A DNA stretch of 46,503 nucleotides from Bacteroidales bacterium (GTDB lineage: Bacteria; Bacteroidota; Bacteroidia; Bacteroidales; Muribaculaceae): assembly GCA_020860445.1 (NCBI GenBank), contig JAJBUH010000001.1:1-46503 (forward strand), written 5' to 3'. Positions within the stretch are counted from its first letter, which is position 1. Every line of letters starts with the position of its first letter. A model generated the notes under the pieces. It saw nothing but the letters and a program-made list of their open reading frames with translations, did no database searches and was not told where the DNA came from. The position numbers were made by a program, and so were the translations under genes. Shown here piece after piece: positions 10,993-18,000 of this stretch.

Positions 10993-12591
10993 TCATCTGA
11001 GTTCGCCTATGCGCATTACCTCAGCCTCAAACTGGTTGCGGTCGCCCATAGCCTTGTTGCGCATGCGTGTACGGTAGGAATAGATGGTGTTGAGCGAGTA
11101 ACGCAGGAATCGAGCTATCTTTGCGCTGTCGGTAATGCCAAGGCGTATCAAGGCATATATTCGCAGCTCGGCATTGAGTTTGCCCTTGGCCTTTGGTTCT
11201 ATCCTCTCTTCGGGGAGGAGCAAGAGATTGAAGTCCTCAACAAATGTCGGGAAAATCTTGAGGAACGCCTCGTCAAATCCTTGGTAGAAGTCGTTGATTT
11301 CCTTGTCGGCCTTGCCTTGCTCACGAGCATAGCGCTTCAGATCGTCGATGGTGCCAGTCTTGGCAATCTTAGCCAGGGCGCGGCGCTGCTGGTCAAGCTT
11401 GTCAATGTAGCTCGAGCACTGGTCCATGTATTGGGCGATATATTCCTCCTTGAGGGTAGATGTTTCGGCAATGGCGCGGTTGGCCTGGGTGAGCTGCTGG
11501 TTGACAGCCTCGACTTTTTTCATCTCGCGAGCCACAAGCAGTACCGCCCATAGTAGCAACAGTGCCAACACCCCTACCCCAACGAGCGCCCAGCGCAGGT
11601 TGCCTTTTTGTTTGGCAATCTGAGCCAGATACACCTCGTTGACGGCATTGTACACATCATCGGTTTCGATCATGCGGAATCGGGCATTGCATCGCTGGGC
11701 ATCATACATGCACTGGCGCAGATAGCGCGAGGCTCTGTCGACATCTCCATCCTGGTAGAGGAGCAATGCCAGTTTGCGCAAAGACACGTATTCGCGCGTG
11801 CCGGATTCCATGTCAGCTATCGCCGAAATCATCAGATAGCGCCTCTGTTCATCCTCGTTGCCCATCAAGCGGTAGGATTCTGACAGGGTGTAGGCCGAGA
11901 CTGCCAAAGCGTGTTGGTTGTCAGCGGCTCGCGACAGGGTCTCCAGGACTAGTTTGGCAGCTTTTTCTGGTTCGCCTGAGGCGTTGTACTTGTCAGCGAG
12001 CACCAAGGCGCGATAGATGGATTCTTGGGGAAAGGTCTGGAGCAACGAGTCACGAGCCACCTGGGTGAGGGCGGTATATCGCTCTTTCTCCTCGCGCCTT
12101 ACGGCATAATCGGCCATAAGGCCGTAGACTGAGCGCACCACATGGTAGTAAGGATTGCGTTCGTCAACAGCCAGAGACTTCTCATTTATGGGCTCAAGCA
12201 GGTCGAGGGCTTCTTTGTACATTCCCGACACCATCAGGGCGTAGGCGGTGCTCAAGTCATTTTGCAGTTTCATCTCTTTGCTGCCCATCTTCTTGGCAAT
12301 GGCATCGCGCTGGGCGCATACGACCAAGGCCGAATCGCAATTGTAGTAGTTAAACTCATCAAGCAGTCGGCCTAACACCTCAAATCTCTGGGGCCCGTCG
12401 GCTACCCATTGGCTCTCAAAGCGCATCTTGGCGATGCGTTCTTCTTTGTCGGCCTCATATTTGGGTCTCATCTCGAGTGCGTGGTCCAGGGCGTGCAGCA
12501 ATGAGTCAAGCTGCTGATCGGCAGCCCAACCCCCGATGGCAGCCATCGCTGCCAATATAATAAGGAATAGTCTCTTGTCAATATTAATCAT
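10993..12591 (-). CDS. Membrane TPR-HTH regulator (DUF6377-like), intact copy
   Basis: This 532-residue protein begins with a signal peptide (about 1-24, ending GGWAAD). A periplasmic region of TPR-like helical repeats runs to about residue 325, then comes a membrane segment (WALVGVGVLALLLLWAVLLV), a coiled coil, and a cytoplasmic C-terminal part with a LuxR-type helix-turn-helix (LGITDSAKIARFLRYSLNTI). The layout fits a one-component trans-membrane regulator: ligand outside, DNA binding inside. Proteins of this kind occur beside SusC/SusD pairs in Bacteroidetes. The C-terminal helix-turn-helix closely resembles that of the split paralogue (YALIRLGITDSAKIARFLR against FALIRLGFTDTAKIASFLH). 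It probably controls the GH97 gene and/or the Sus pair. No consensus promoter was found before its ATG at 12591. Confidence 0.8.
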   Translation of the reverse strand: MINIDKRLFLIILAAMAAIGGWAADQQLDSLLHALDHALEMRPKYEADKEERIAKMRFESQWVADGPQRFEVLGRLLDEFNYYNCDSALVVCAQRDAIAKKMGSKEMKLQNDLSTAYALMVSGMYKEALDLLEPINEKSLAVDERNPYYHVVRSVYGLMADYAVRREEKERYTALTQVARDSLLQTFPQESIYRALVLADKYNASGEPEKAAKLVLETLSRAADNQHALAVSAYTLSESYRLMGNEDEQRRYLMISAIADMESGTREYVSLRKLALLLYQDGDVDRASRYLRQCMYDAQRCNARFRMIETDDVYNAVNEVYLAQIAKQKGNLRWALVGVGVLALLLLWAVLLVAREMKKVEAVNQQLTQANRAIAETSTLKEEYIAQYMDQCSSYIDKLDQQRRALAKIAKTGTIDDLKRYAREQGKADKEINDFYQGFDEAFLKIFPTFVEDFNLLLLPEERIEPKAKGKLNAELRIYALIRLGITDSAKIARFLRYSLNTIYSYRTRMRNKAMGDRNQFEAEVMRIGELR

Positions 12592-12645
12592 TACCCTAAA
12601 TAACGCGTTTCACCACCAAATTATTTTATGGACGCGGCGGTTATG

Positions 12646-12674
12646 AAAAAGGCCCCTCTTCACAGAGGAGCCTT
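12646..12674 (-). terminator. Terminator after the secreted repeat protein gene
   Basis: Stem 12649-12659 pairs with 12664-12674 (11 bp, one G-T wobble on the minus strand). A run of five T follows on the minus strand (12646-12650). It lies 35 bases beyond the stop at 12709. Confidence 0.75.
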
Positions 12675-12708
12675 CTTGTTGTCAATTATTCTATAAACAG
12701 AATTTTAA

Positions 12709-14256
12709 TTATTTAATCACTTTTTGTGCCTTTGAGCCCTGGAGACGGATGTAAAGACGTCCAGCCTCAGGATTCAGTACCTCGCGACCCTGCAGGTCAA
12801 AGTAGCGCACCGGCCCATCAACTGCCTCAGCCTCAATGCTACCGATACCAGTGGTAGCTTTCAGGTAGAGCGACGGCAGAGTGTGGGTTACGTCGGCATA
12901 GAAACCATAAGAATTGTAAGTTTCATCATATTGCATGGTCTTCTGCTTGTCTACATTGACAATTGCGGCAGCGCCATCAGCATTGATGGTAACAGTCCAA
13001 ACAGCGCCTTCTGCCGGCAACTCAGCCGATACATTCGAGCTATTGTAGGTTCCCGACAGATAATAATAGCGGCCATAGGTGTCCTGGATGGTATAGCCAC
13101 CTGATACAGCTGTGAAGGTAAATGCTTTGGTGAGTTCTACGGTCACAGCATTGTTTGCAACATCAACGCTCTCGGTTTGAGGATAGCCGTAGTTATAAGT
13201 TTCAGCCAGAGGCAGAGCCATGTGGCCATCGGTAATAATCACATAGTCGCCCTCCTCCATTGATGAAGCAAGATTGAACTGTGCGGTCTCTTCGGTCGGG
13301 GTTTCAGGAGTGTCGGGGGTCTCAGTCTTGTCGGTCATCACAAATAGAGTGGGAAGTTCTCCGCGGGCATCCTCATACGAACCAAACGAGCTGTAGTTAG
13401 TGTCATACTGAATAAACTTATTCATTGCCAGATTAGTGATAATGGCATGGCCATTTGGATCGAAAGTAATCGACCAAACAGCACCCTCGGCGGGCATATC
13501 AGCATCTACATTAAAGCTGTTGTAGGTACCCGATTGATAGTAGTAACGCCCATTGGGGTCTTGGATGGTATAGCCTCCAGTGACAGCGGTGATGGTAAAC
13601 GCATTGTCTGCAGAAATGGTGATTTCGTCACCCTCCAATTCAACACTTGTGGTGTAGAGGTAGCCATAGGTCTTTGACTCTGCGAGCGGTGTAGCAACTG
13701 CGCCATCATAATAGAGCAGATATTTGCCGTCAGCGATCTCGGTGGTGTACTTAAACACAGGTACCTCAGTGGTTGGTTCGTCACCTGGGTCCACACCGGG
13801 AGCCTCGCCAGGCTCAACGATTTCGTAATCGCTCAGGCTCTTAAGACCGGGAGCTCCGCAATATTTCATCACGCTACCGCAAATCAACACATCGGCACCG
13901 TAATTGTTGGGGTTGTCTGAGAGATTCAGAGCTGAACGTATGGCCCCAGCAGAAAGCTGCACCGCAATGCAATCGTTGTAATCGGTGCAATTGGCAAGAG
14001 CAGCCATAACAAGATTGGTTTGAGCTGCATTTGCTACGCCAAATTCGGTGTACCGGATAGATACGGTGCCAGTAGTGGGGATTGAGCCTACGATGTAACC
14101 TTCGACCCAAACGTCGGTGGCAACGGCGTCGGTAGTTGATGAAGGATTCATAGCGATGATCTCGGCTACGGTGTAGGGATCATCCTGCGTGCCAGTGCCG
14201 GCATAGCCCATGGCACAAGTGGCAACAGCAGCGAGAGAAAGTAAGAGTTTATTCAT
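12709..14256 (-). CDS. Secreted protein with DUF6359-like domain, two internal repeats and a sorting tail
   Basis: From ATG 14256 (MNKLLLSLAAVATCAMGYAG, a clear signal peptide) the protein has about 515 residues; the longer frame to 14343 runs through the promoter and is rejected. Residues about 20-150 resemble the OB-fold-like DUF6359 domain (YTVAEIIAMNP, VWVEGYIVGSI). Two homologous repeats of about 130 residues follow, sharing TPLAESKTYGY/LPLAETYNYGY, GGYTIQDxxGRYYYxSGTYN and PAEGAVW. The end (VRYFDLQGREVLNPEAGRLY) resembles C-terminal tails of secreted Bacteroidales proteins, probably for type IX secretion. The function is unknown; beta-rich repeats suggest carbohydrate binding or a surface role. 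It stands upstream of the Sus-type genes on the same strand with its own promoter and terminator. Confidence 0.75.
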   Translation of the reverse strand: MNKLLLSLAAVATCAMGYAGTGTQDDPYTVAEIIAMNPSSTTDAVATDVWVEGYIVGSIPTTGTVSIRYTEFGVANAAQTNLVMAALANCTDYNDCIAVQLSAGAIRSALNLSDNPNNYGADVLICGSVMKYCGAPGLKSLSDYEIVEPGEAPGVDPGDEPTTEVPVFKYTTEIADGKYLLYYDGAVATPLAESKTYGYLYTTSVELEGDEITISADNAFTITAVTGGYTIQDPNGRYYYQSGTYNSFNVDADMPAEGAVWSITFDPNGHAIITNLAMNKFIQYDTNYSSFGSYEDARGELPTLFVMTDKTETPDTPETPTEETAQFNLASSMEEGDYVIITDGHMALPLAETYNYGYPQTESVDVANNAVTVELTKAFTFTAVSGGYTIQDTYGRYYYLSGTYNSSNVSAELPAEGAVWTVTINADGAAAIVNVDKQKTMQYDETYNSYGFYADVTHTLPSLYLKATTGIGSIEAEAVDGPVRYFDLQGREVLNPEAGRLYIRLQGSKAQKVIK

Positions 14257-14294
14257 ACAGATGGTTTTAAAGTTATTAGTAGTTTTTCTGTCGG

Positions 14295-14326
14295 CAAATT
14301 TACTCATTCTCTCCCAATCCCACAAA
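14295..14326 (-). promoter_or_regulatory. Promoter of the secreted repeat protein gene
   Basis: On the minus strand TTTG (14323-14326), 20 bases, then TAaaTTTG (14295-14302). The start codon at 14256 lies about 35 bases after the likely transcription start. This rules out the longer reading frame beginning at 14343. Confidence 0.7.
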
Positions 14327-14440
14327 TATTTTCTCCCCTCCACCCCATTTTTTCACAAATATTTCATTTCTCCAACAAAAATTTATCATTTCTCCTTTCA
14401 GTACAGTAAGGCTTCAATTTAAATCAAGCCTCTTCCTCGG

Positions 14441-14570
14441 GCTATCACCCGGATGGCTACCCCGTAGGGGTTATTTCAACTAGCATACAAGCTATCCCCC
14501 GGATGGCTACCCCGTAGGGGTTGTTTCATTCCTTGTGGCTATCAGAATAAAACAATCCCTACGGGGTAGG
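14441..14570. repeat. Two direct copies and one inverted copy of a palindromic repeat
   Basis: Copies at 14441-14478 and 14491-14528 agree at about 36 of 38 bases, with a 50-base period and a core ggatggctaccccgtagggg. A third, inverted copy (14550-14570) can pair with the second over about 20 bases. The core itself is palindromic (ACCCC-GTA-GGGGT). A degenerate fourth copy (cgtggggttaatttc) may lie at 15466-15480. From 14327 to 14440 I see only AT-rich spacer. Confidence 0.8.
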
Positions 14571-14585
14571 TGGGGAGGAGAAGCA

Positions 14586-14876
14586 CTATTTGAGATACAG
14601 TTTTTCAACTGCATAGCTGCCATCGGCTCTATAGGATTTCTTAATTCAGATTCCTTGCGACGGTTGGGAAGCGGAGCGACCGCTTAGGTCAAAATATTTA
14701 GTTCTCACTATTGGAGACTCAGATGAGATTGATTCAACCGAAGATGGCTGTTGGCCTATCTGCAGCCAACTGATTTGGCTTGGATAGCCTTCGCCCCCAT
14801 AGTAATAGACTGTCTGTACGCCTATTCTCCACACGGGAGACGTAAGCAGATACACCATTCTTGCATTTTTATACAA
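14586..14876 (-). pseudogene. Decayed C-terminal fragment of a secreted protein with sorting tail
   Basis: The minus-strand frame ends in KYFDLSGRSASQPSQGI, then a TGA at 14646-14648. In the same frame it continues IKKSYRADGSYAVEKLYLK to a TAG at 14586-14588. The pattern YFDLSGR...P..GIYI...G...KLYLK is that of a secretion/sorting tail, with the TGA standing where Tyr is expected. A TAG lies in frame just before the TTG at 14876, so only about 95 codons remain. It is the 3' end of a lost gene for an exported protein. Confidence 0.6.
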
Positions 14877-14888
14877 AGGCTAGATAGA

Positions 14889-14920
14889 TTTGGTCAAATG
14901 GAGAAAAATCGTTAACTTTG
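14889..14920 (+). promoter_or_regulatory. Promoter of the XRE regulator gene
   Basis: TTTG (14889-14892), a 20-base spacer and TAacTTTG (14913-14920) match the Bacteroidetes consensus. The ATG at 14964 lies about 38 bases beyond the predicted start of transcription. Confidence 0.7.
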
Positions 14921-14963
14921 CCATTGAAATTATTTCATACGATTGTATAAATAAAACCCTAAA

Positions 14964-15314
14964 ATGGCCGATAAGAGATACGTTGATATGAATTTGCTCT
15001 ACCGCTACGAGCCTGAGACACCAGAGGATCTGTGTCGCCTTCTGGCTATCAATCTGCGCAAGCGGCGCCTTGAGCGAGGTCTCTCGCGCGAGGCATTATC
15101 CATGATGAGCGGCGTGCCCACCCCTACCATCGCTAAATTCGAGACGAAATACAAGATATCACTGATGGCATTTGTCGCCATAGCACAGGCCCTGGGTTAC
15201 AGCCACCAGATCAAAGAACTCCTATCTCATCCCATCTACAACACCATGAAGGAACTCCAAATCATTAACTCCAACAAAAACCGAAAACGCGGCCGCAATG
15301 AATTCATTGAATAG
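14964..15314 (+). CDS. XRE/Cro family helix-turn-helix protein, possibly an antitoxin
   Basis: This 116-residue protein has an XRE-type helix-turn-helix at about residues 24-78 (LAINLRKRRLERGLSREALS, then GVPTPTIAKFE). A basic tail follows (NSNKNRKRGRNE). Small XRE proteins of this kind in Bacteroidales often act as the DNA-binding antitoxin of a HipA-like or similar toxin. Here no intact partner follows: after the TAG the same frame stays open for 54 more codons as a gene remnant. It has a strong promoter of its own. The 3' end is duplicated about 1 kb downstream. The role as an antitoxin is inference. Confidence 0.75.
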   Translation: MADKRYVDMNLLYRYEPETPEDLCRLLAINLRKRRLERGLSREALSMMSGVPTPTIAKFETKYKISLMAFVAIAQALGYSHQIKELLSHPIYNTMKELQIINSNKNRKRGRNEFIE

Positions 15315-15476
15315 ATTGACTTCAATGGCCAGCCCACCATCGACGATATGGTCGCCGTAGCCGCCAAGGTCCGCATCCCACGTCCCCGCTTCCTCGAGCT
15401 CATCCATCCTATCCAAGGAATCTGCTCACTCCTGCTCCTGACCAGAGACATAGCCTATATCCCCTCGTGGGGTTAA
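15315..15476 (+). pseudogene. Gene remnant in frame after the XRE stop codon
   Basis: After the TAG of the XRE gene (15312-15314) the same frame reads IDFNGQPTIDDMVAVAAKVR, then IPRPRFLELIHPIQGICSLL, to TAA at 15474-15476. A second copy of the last part, coding RIPRPLNLTHPIQEICPFLQ in the matching frame, lies at 16325-16385. Similarity at the protein level points to real former coding sequence, either a lost C-terminal part of the XRE protein or a partner gene. I do not recognise the family. From 15477 to 15643 there is only AT-rich DNA with four copies of tcatgtca. Confidence 0.5.
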
Positions 15477-15643
15477 TTTCGTTTCATGTCATTTCATGTC
15501 AAAAATCCATTCAAATGTAACCCCATTATATTGTGAATTTATTTGGATTTGATTTATTATTAAGATGTTACGTCAGGCAACTTCATGTCATGGTCATGTC
15601 ATAAAACGCACTCCATCTACCTGCCTTGTATGAATTAATTCCC

Positions 15644-16225
15644 TTAAGTCCATTCTAAAGCTCGGCGATTGTTTAGGCGTTCACGAATAACCTCAAGCAT
15701 GGCTTCTGACGCGCCTCCTGCTTCGGCGATGCTGTATTGCGACATACGAGTGTCTTCTCCAGTTTTCTCGGTCTGAGAAATAGCTTGAAGCCAAGCTGTA
15801 TCATGGGATAAGTCAGATAAGTCAAATGCATCAATATTCCTACATTTGCCAATCCATTTGTCTAATATTCGTACATTAGACTTGGAAAGCTCGTCCAAAT
15901 CACATGCCTCATTAGATTTTACTATTTGAGGCCCATCAAGTTTGCTGATGGCGATGGAATTGACAAAGTCGTTTAATTCTGTGGTAGTTGCTTCAATTCT
16001 CCCTTCTGCACATCGAAATGCTTTATAGGTCAAGGAAGGCACTGGACCATGCTTTCTTGCCACAAAAGTATCTTCCATTAGGGGAAGGCCATAAGTTACA
16101 AGATGGTCTTGCTGTGCAAAGTACATGGTTTTAAACAAATGGATATAATCCAAGCCCTCCGGCATCTTATTCAGGATGTAGAGTACTACGGCCTTGATTT
16201 TAAGTATTTGGTCTACAGTTTTCAT
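15644..16225 (-). CDS. Panacea/SocA-like (DUF4065) antitoxin-domain protein
   Basis: This 193-residue protein matches the Panacea (DUF4065, SocA-like) domain in its N-terminal half: a helical start (ILKIKAVVLYILNKM), LFKTMYFAQQDHLVTYGLPL and the family-typical ARKHGPVPSLTYKAF at about residues 57-71. The C-terminal half has DLSDLSHDTAWLQA, also usual in the family. Panacea domains neutralise many unrelated toxins encoded next to them. No recognisable toxin lies on the same strand here; two small DUF3791-like genes start 217 bases away in divergent orientation. The promoter ends only 8 bases before the ATG, so the mRNA may be leaderless. The gene lies between two copies of one gene remnant. 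Confidence 0.75.
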   Translation of the reverse strand: MKTVDQILKIKAVVLYILNKMPEGLDYIHLFKTMYFAQQDHLVTYGLPLMEDTFVARKHGPVPSLTYKAFRCAEGRIEATTTELNDFVNSIAISKLDGPQIVKSNEACDLDELSKSNVRILDKWIGKCRNIDAFDLSDLSHDTAWLQAISQTEKTGEDTRMSQYSIAEAGGASEAMLEVIRERLNNRRALEWT

Positions 16226-16232
16226 TTTTCTG

Positions 16233-16264
16233 CAAAATTACGATATCTATTTCAATTCTCCAAA
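16233..16264 (-). promoter_or_regulatory. Promoter of the Panacea-domain gene
   Basis: On the minus strand TTTG (16261-16264), 20 bases and TAatTTTG (16233-16240). The ATG at 16225 begins 7 bases after the -7 element, at about the expected transcription start. The transcript would be leaderless or nearly so. Confidence 0.65.
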
Positions 16265-16289
16265 TAATGTTGGTAAATGTTCCACCTGA

Positions 16290-16385
16290 AAACACAGCGG
16301 CAATGAATTCTTTGAATAGGCAGCGCATACCCCGCCCCCTCAATCTCACCCATCCCATCCAAGAAATCTGCCCCTTCCTTCAGTT
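16290..16385 (+). repeat. Second, shortened copy of the XRE 3' end and following remnant
   Basis: Bases 16294-16315 (gcggcaatgaattc then ttgaatag) repeat 15292-15314. After a deletion of about 50 bases, 16325-16385 repeats 15381-15436, with cccatccaa and aaatctgc conserved. The two copies lie in direct orientation around the Panacea gene, as expected after a duplication or an insertion next to a duplicated target. Confidence 0.65.
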
Positions 16386-16391
16386 GACAAA

Positions 16392-16422
16392 TTGAAAATA
16401 TCATATTTATTTTGTATATTTG
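16392..16422 (+). promoter_or_regulatory. Promoter of the DUF3791-like pair
   Basis: TTG (16392-16394), a 20-base spacer and TAtaTTTG (16415-16422). The TTG at 16412 that would give a longer reading frame lies inside this promoter, so translation must start at ATG 16442. Confidence 0.7.
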
Positions 16423-16441
16423 CGCCAAGAGTTTTTTTATT

Positions 16442-16690
16442 ATGGAGGATAAAGAAGATATGATAGAATTGTCGCCCACTGAACTGGAGTTATGTTTTGC
16501 TGCAATCAGTGTGGAATCATTATCGAGGAAACTTGGTAAGCCTTATTATGTAGTATTTGAAGCCCTAAGCCGCACTGGCGCCATCAAGGATTATCTCATT
16601 AAATACTACGATGTGCTCCATACTCAAAGTCGAGAGTATGTGGATGATTCTCTTATAGAGTATCTAACTGTCAGAAATGCCATGCCATGA
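16442..16690 (+). CDS. DUF3791-like small protein
   Basis: This 82-residue protein resembles DUF3791: a helical start (LELCFAAISVESLSRKLGKP), a central VVFEALSRTGAIKDYLI, then YYDVLHTQSREYVDDSLIEY. The YYDVLHT and final EYL elements are characteristic. Members are usually followed by a DUF3990 gene (ADP-ribosyltransferase-like) and are suspected toxin-antitoxin or accessory proteins; no DUF3990 gene is present here. The next gene, 16 bases on, is a diverged relative. Both have the leader pattern ttattATGGA and the peptide FIME, suggesting tandem duplication. The start at 16442 is fixed by the promoter. Confidence 0.65.
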   Translation: MEDKEDMIELSPTELELCFAAISVESLSRKLGKPYYVVFEALSRTGAIKDYLIKYYDVLHTQSREYVDDSLIEYLTVRNAMP

Positions 16691-16706
16691 AAGTTTATTA
16701 TTTATT

Positions 16707-16970
16707 ATGGAAAATGACCCAATAAAAAGTCCTGAGATACAAGATATCCTGAGAGGCAATGACATTGGGCTGACAGCCGCAGTGTTGTCAAAACGATTAC
16801 ATATTGAGCCTTGGCGAGCCTTGGAGATGTTTTACCGGAGCCGTACCTGCGCACAATACCACGACAAGAGCACCGGTCTCTATCTCTTCAGCGAAAACTA
16901 CCTCGCTGAAGAATATATTCGCGAGCTACAATCAGGCATTCCATTCAGCCCCAGCACTCTTCAACATTAA
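16707..16970 (+). CDS. Second DUF3791-like small protein
   Basis: This 87-residue protein has the same order of elements as its neighbour: DIGLTAAVLSKRLHIEPWRA, EMFYRSRTCAQYHDKS, then LYLFSENYLAEEYIREL. It fits the second type of DUF3791-like proteins, which end in Y(L/I)AEE(F/Y)IRE. The upstream in-frame ATG at 16677 would overlap the previous gene; ATG 16707 is preferred because its context copies that of the first gene. The stop overlaps the truncated PIN gene on the other strand by 4 bases. The function is unknown; a role as an accessory or immunity-type protein is only a guess. Confidence 0.6.
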   Translation: MENDPIKSPEIQDILRGNDIGLTAAVLSKRLHIEPWRALEMFYRSRTCAQYHDKSTGLYLFSENYLAEEYIRELQSGIPFSPSTLQH

Positions 16971-17053
16971 TAATTCCTAATACAGTCAACAGAAGAAAGA
17001 GCCGCCGCAACAATTACATTAGTGTCGATGACTGCATAGACAGAGATGCTCAT
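16967..17053 (-). pseudogene. PIN-domain toxin, only the N-terminus left
   Basis: The ATG overlaps the stop of the RelB-type antitoxin (ATGA, 17050-17053). The frame reads MSISVYAVIDTNVIVAAALS, the first strand and first catalytic Asp (Asp10) of PIN-domain nucleases, then ends after 28 codons. Intact PIN toxins have about 130-140 residues with three more acidic residues. This is the toxin gene of a module of which only the 5' end survives. The break lies at about 16970-16995. Confidence 0.65.
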
Positions 17054-17301
17054 TTCTTTGATGCTCTGACGGCGGCAATCTCCGCATTGATTTCTTCAAG
17101 AGACATGTCGGCTACACCGTTAGCTATGGCCTGCGCTTGGAGAGCCTCCAGTGCCTTAAGCCCTTGCTCGGACGGATCATCAGCCTCTATCTTAAACGGA
17201 ATGCTTCTTGTGCGTACGACAGTTTTCACAAATACTATAATGGCTGTGTTTAAAGTCATTCCAAATTGTTGACAGAGAGCATCAAATCGATTTTTGAGGT
17301 C
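17050..17301 (-). pseudogene. RelB/DinJ-type antitoxin missing its N-terminus
   Basis: The frame codes DLKNRFDALCQQFGMTLNTA, then IIVFVKTVVRTRSIPFKIEA, ending MSLEEINAEIAAVRASKK. This is the RelB/DinJ layout: ribbon-helix-helix region, IPF motif, C-terminal helix. The first ten or so residues, including the DNA-binding strand, are gone: upstream of Asp at 17299-17301 the sequence switches to the CotH fragment. An internal ATG at 17259 could still give 69 residues that lack the DNA-binding strand. The partner was a PIN toxin, now also truncated. Confidence 0.7.
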
Positions 17302-18000
17302 ACCAATTATGATGAAGATTACAGGTTCAAATCTCCTATGTACAATCTTCCAGTAATGTTGAAAGATCCAGACCTCGGGGAGATTGCAGAAGCCTCTGGC
17401 ACTACGCCAGAAGAATTATTTAAGAAATGGAAATCTGATTTTGAGGATTTCGAGGCTAAAGTTTACAATGGCACAGCTATCGATGGCGTAGATTTCGATC
17501 TTTCCTCCTTGGTCAACTATGCTATCGTATACAACCTATGTGGTAATCGCGAATTGAGTTGGCCAAAAAGCACTTTTATTTATAAGCCTTCGATAGATGA
17601 ACCCTACTATTTTGGCCCTGTATGGGACTTTGATTGGGCCTTTACATATAATGACGGCGCGGAAGGCAAGAGCCCTTCTCTGCCCCTCTTACAATATTGG
17701 TCACCACTAAAAGGATTACCTTTCTTCGAGGCTCTATTTCAAACTATGGCCTTTCAGGATCTCTATACACAGAGATGGCAAGAATTTGTAGATCAACAAC
17801 TGCCCATGCTATGGGAATTCATTGAGGAGTATGCTAATCTCATCTTGCCATCGGCGGTAGAAAATGGTGTGCGCTGGCCTGCAGAGCCAGGGCGAACAGC
17901 TGGAACATTTGATTTCAGATAGAATGTTAATACTCTTAAGGAATGGTTGGAAAATCGCATCAACTATATTTCAACTACTCCTAATTATGGATTGTATTAG
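17302..18000 (+). pseudogene. CotH-like kinase, 5'-truncated with an in-frame stop
   Basis: From about TNYDEDYRFKSP on, the frame follows the CotH family: LPVMLKDPDLGEIAE, then LVNYAIVYNLCGNRELSWPK, then PYYFGPVWDFDWAF, where the Asp residues bind metal and ATP in CotH kinases. The N-terminal half, with signal peptide and nucleotide-binding loop, is absent. A TAG at 17920-17922 interrupts the frame, which continues NVNTLKEWLENRINYISTTP to TAG at 17998-18000; this continuation matches the usual CotH ending. The 5' break is at 17301/17302, where antitoxin sequence begins. Its end overlaps the HAD gene stop by 2 bases. Confidence 0.75.

Noticed and set aside
15482-15603. Four copies of tcatgtca as a regulatory array
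   Set aside because: The spacing is irregular, the motif is only 8 bases long, and it lies in decayed DNA with no clear promoter beside it.
17266-17301. TTG start of the CotH fragment at 17266
   Set aside because: The first 12 codons are the complement of antitoxin sequence; CotH similarity begins only at 17302.
14441-18000. Insertion sequence or prophage in the accessory region
   Set aside because: No transposase, integrase or phage gene is visible, and the inverted repeats do not enclose a gene.
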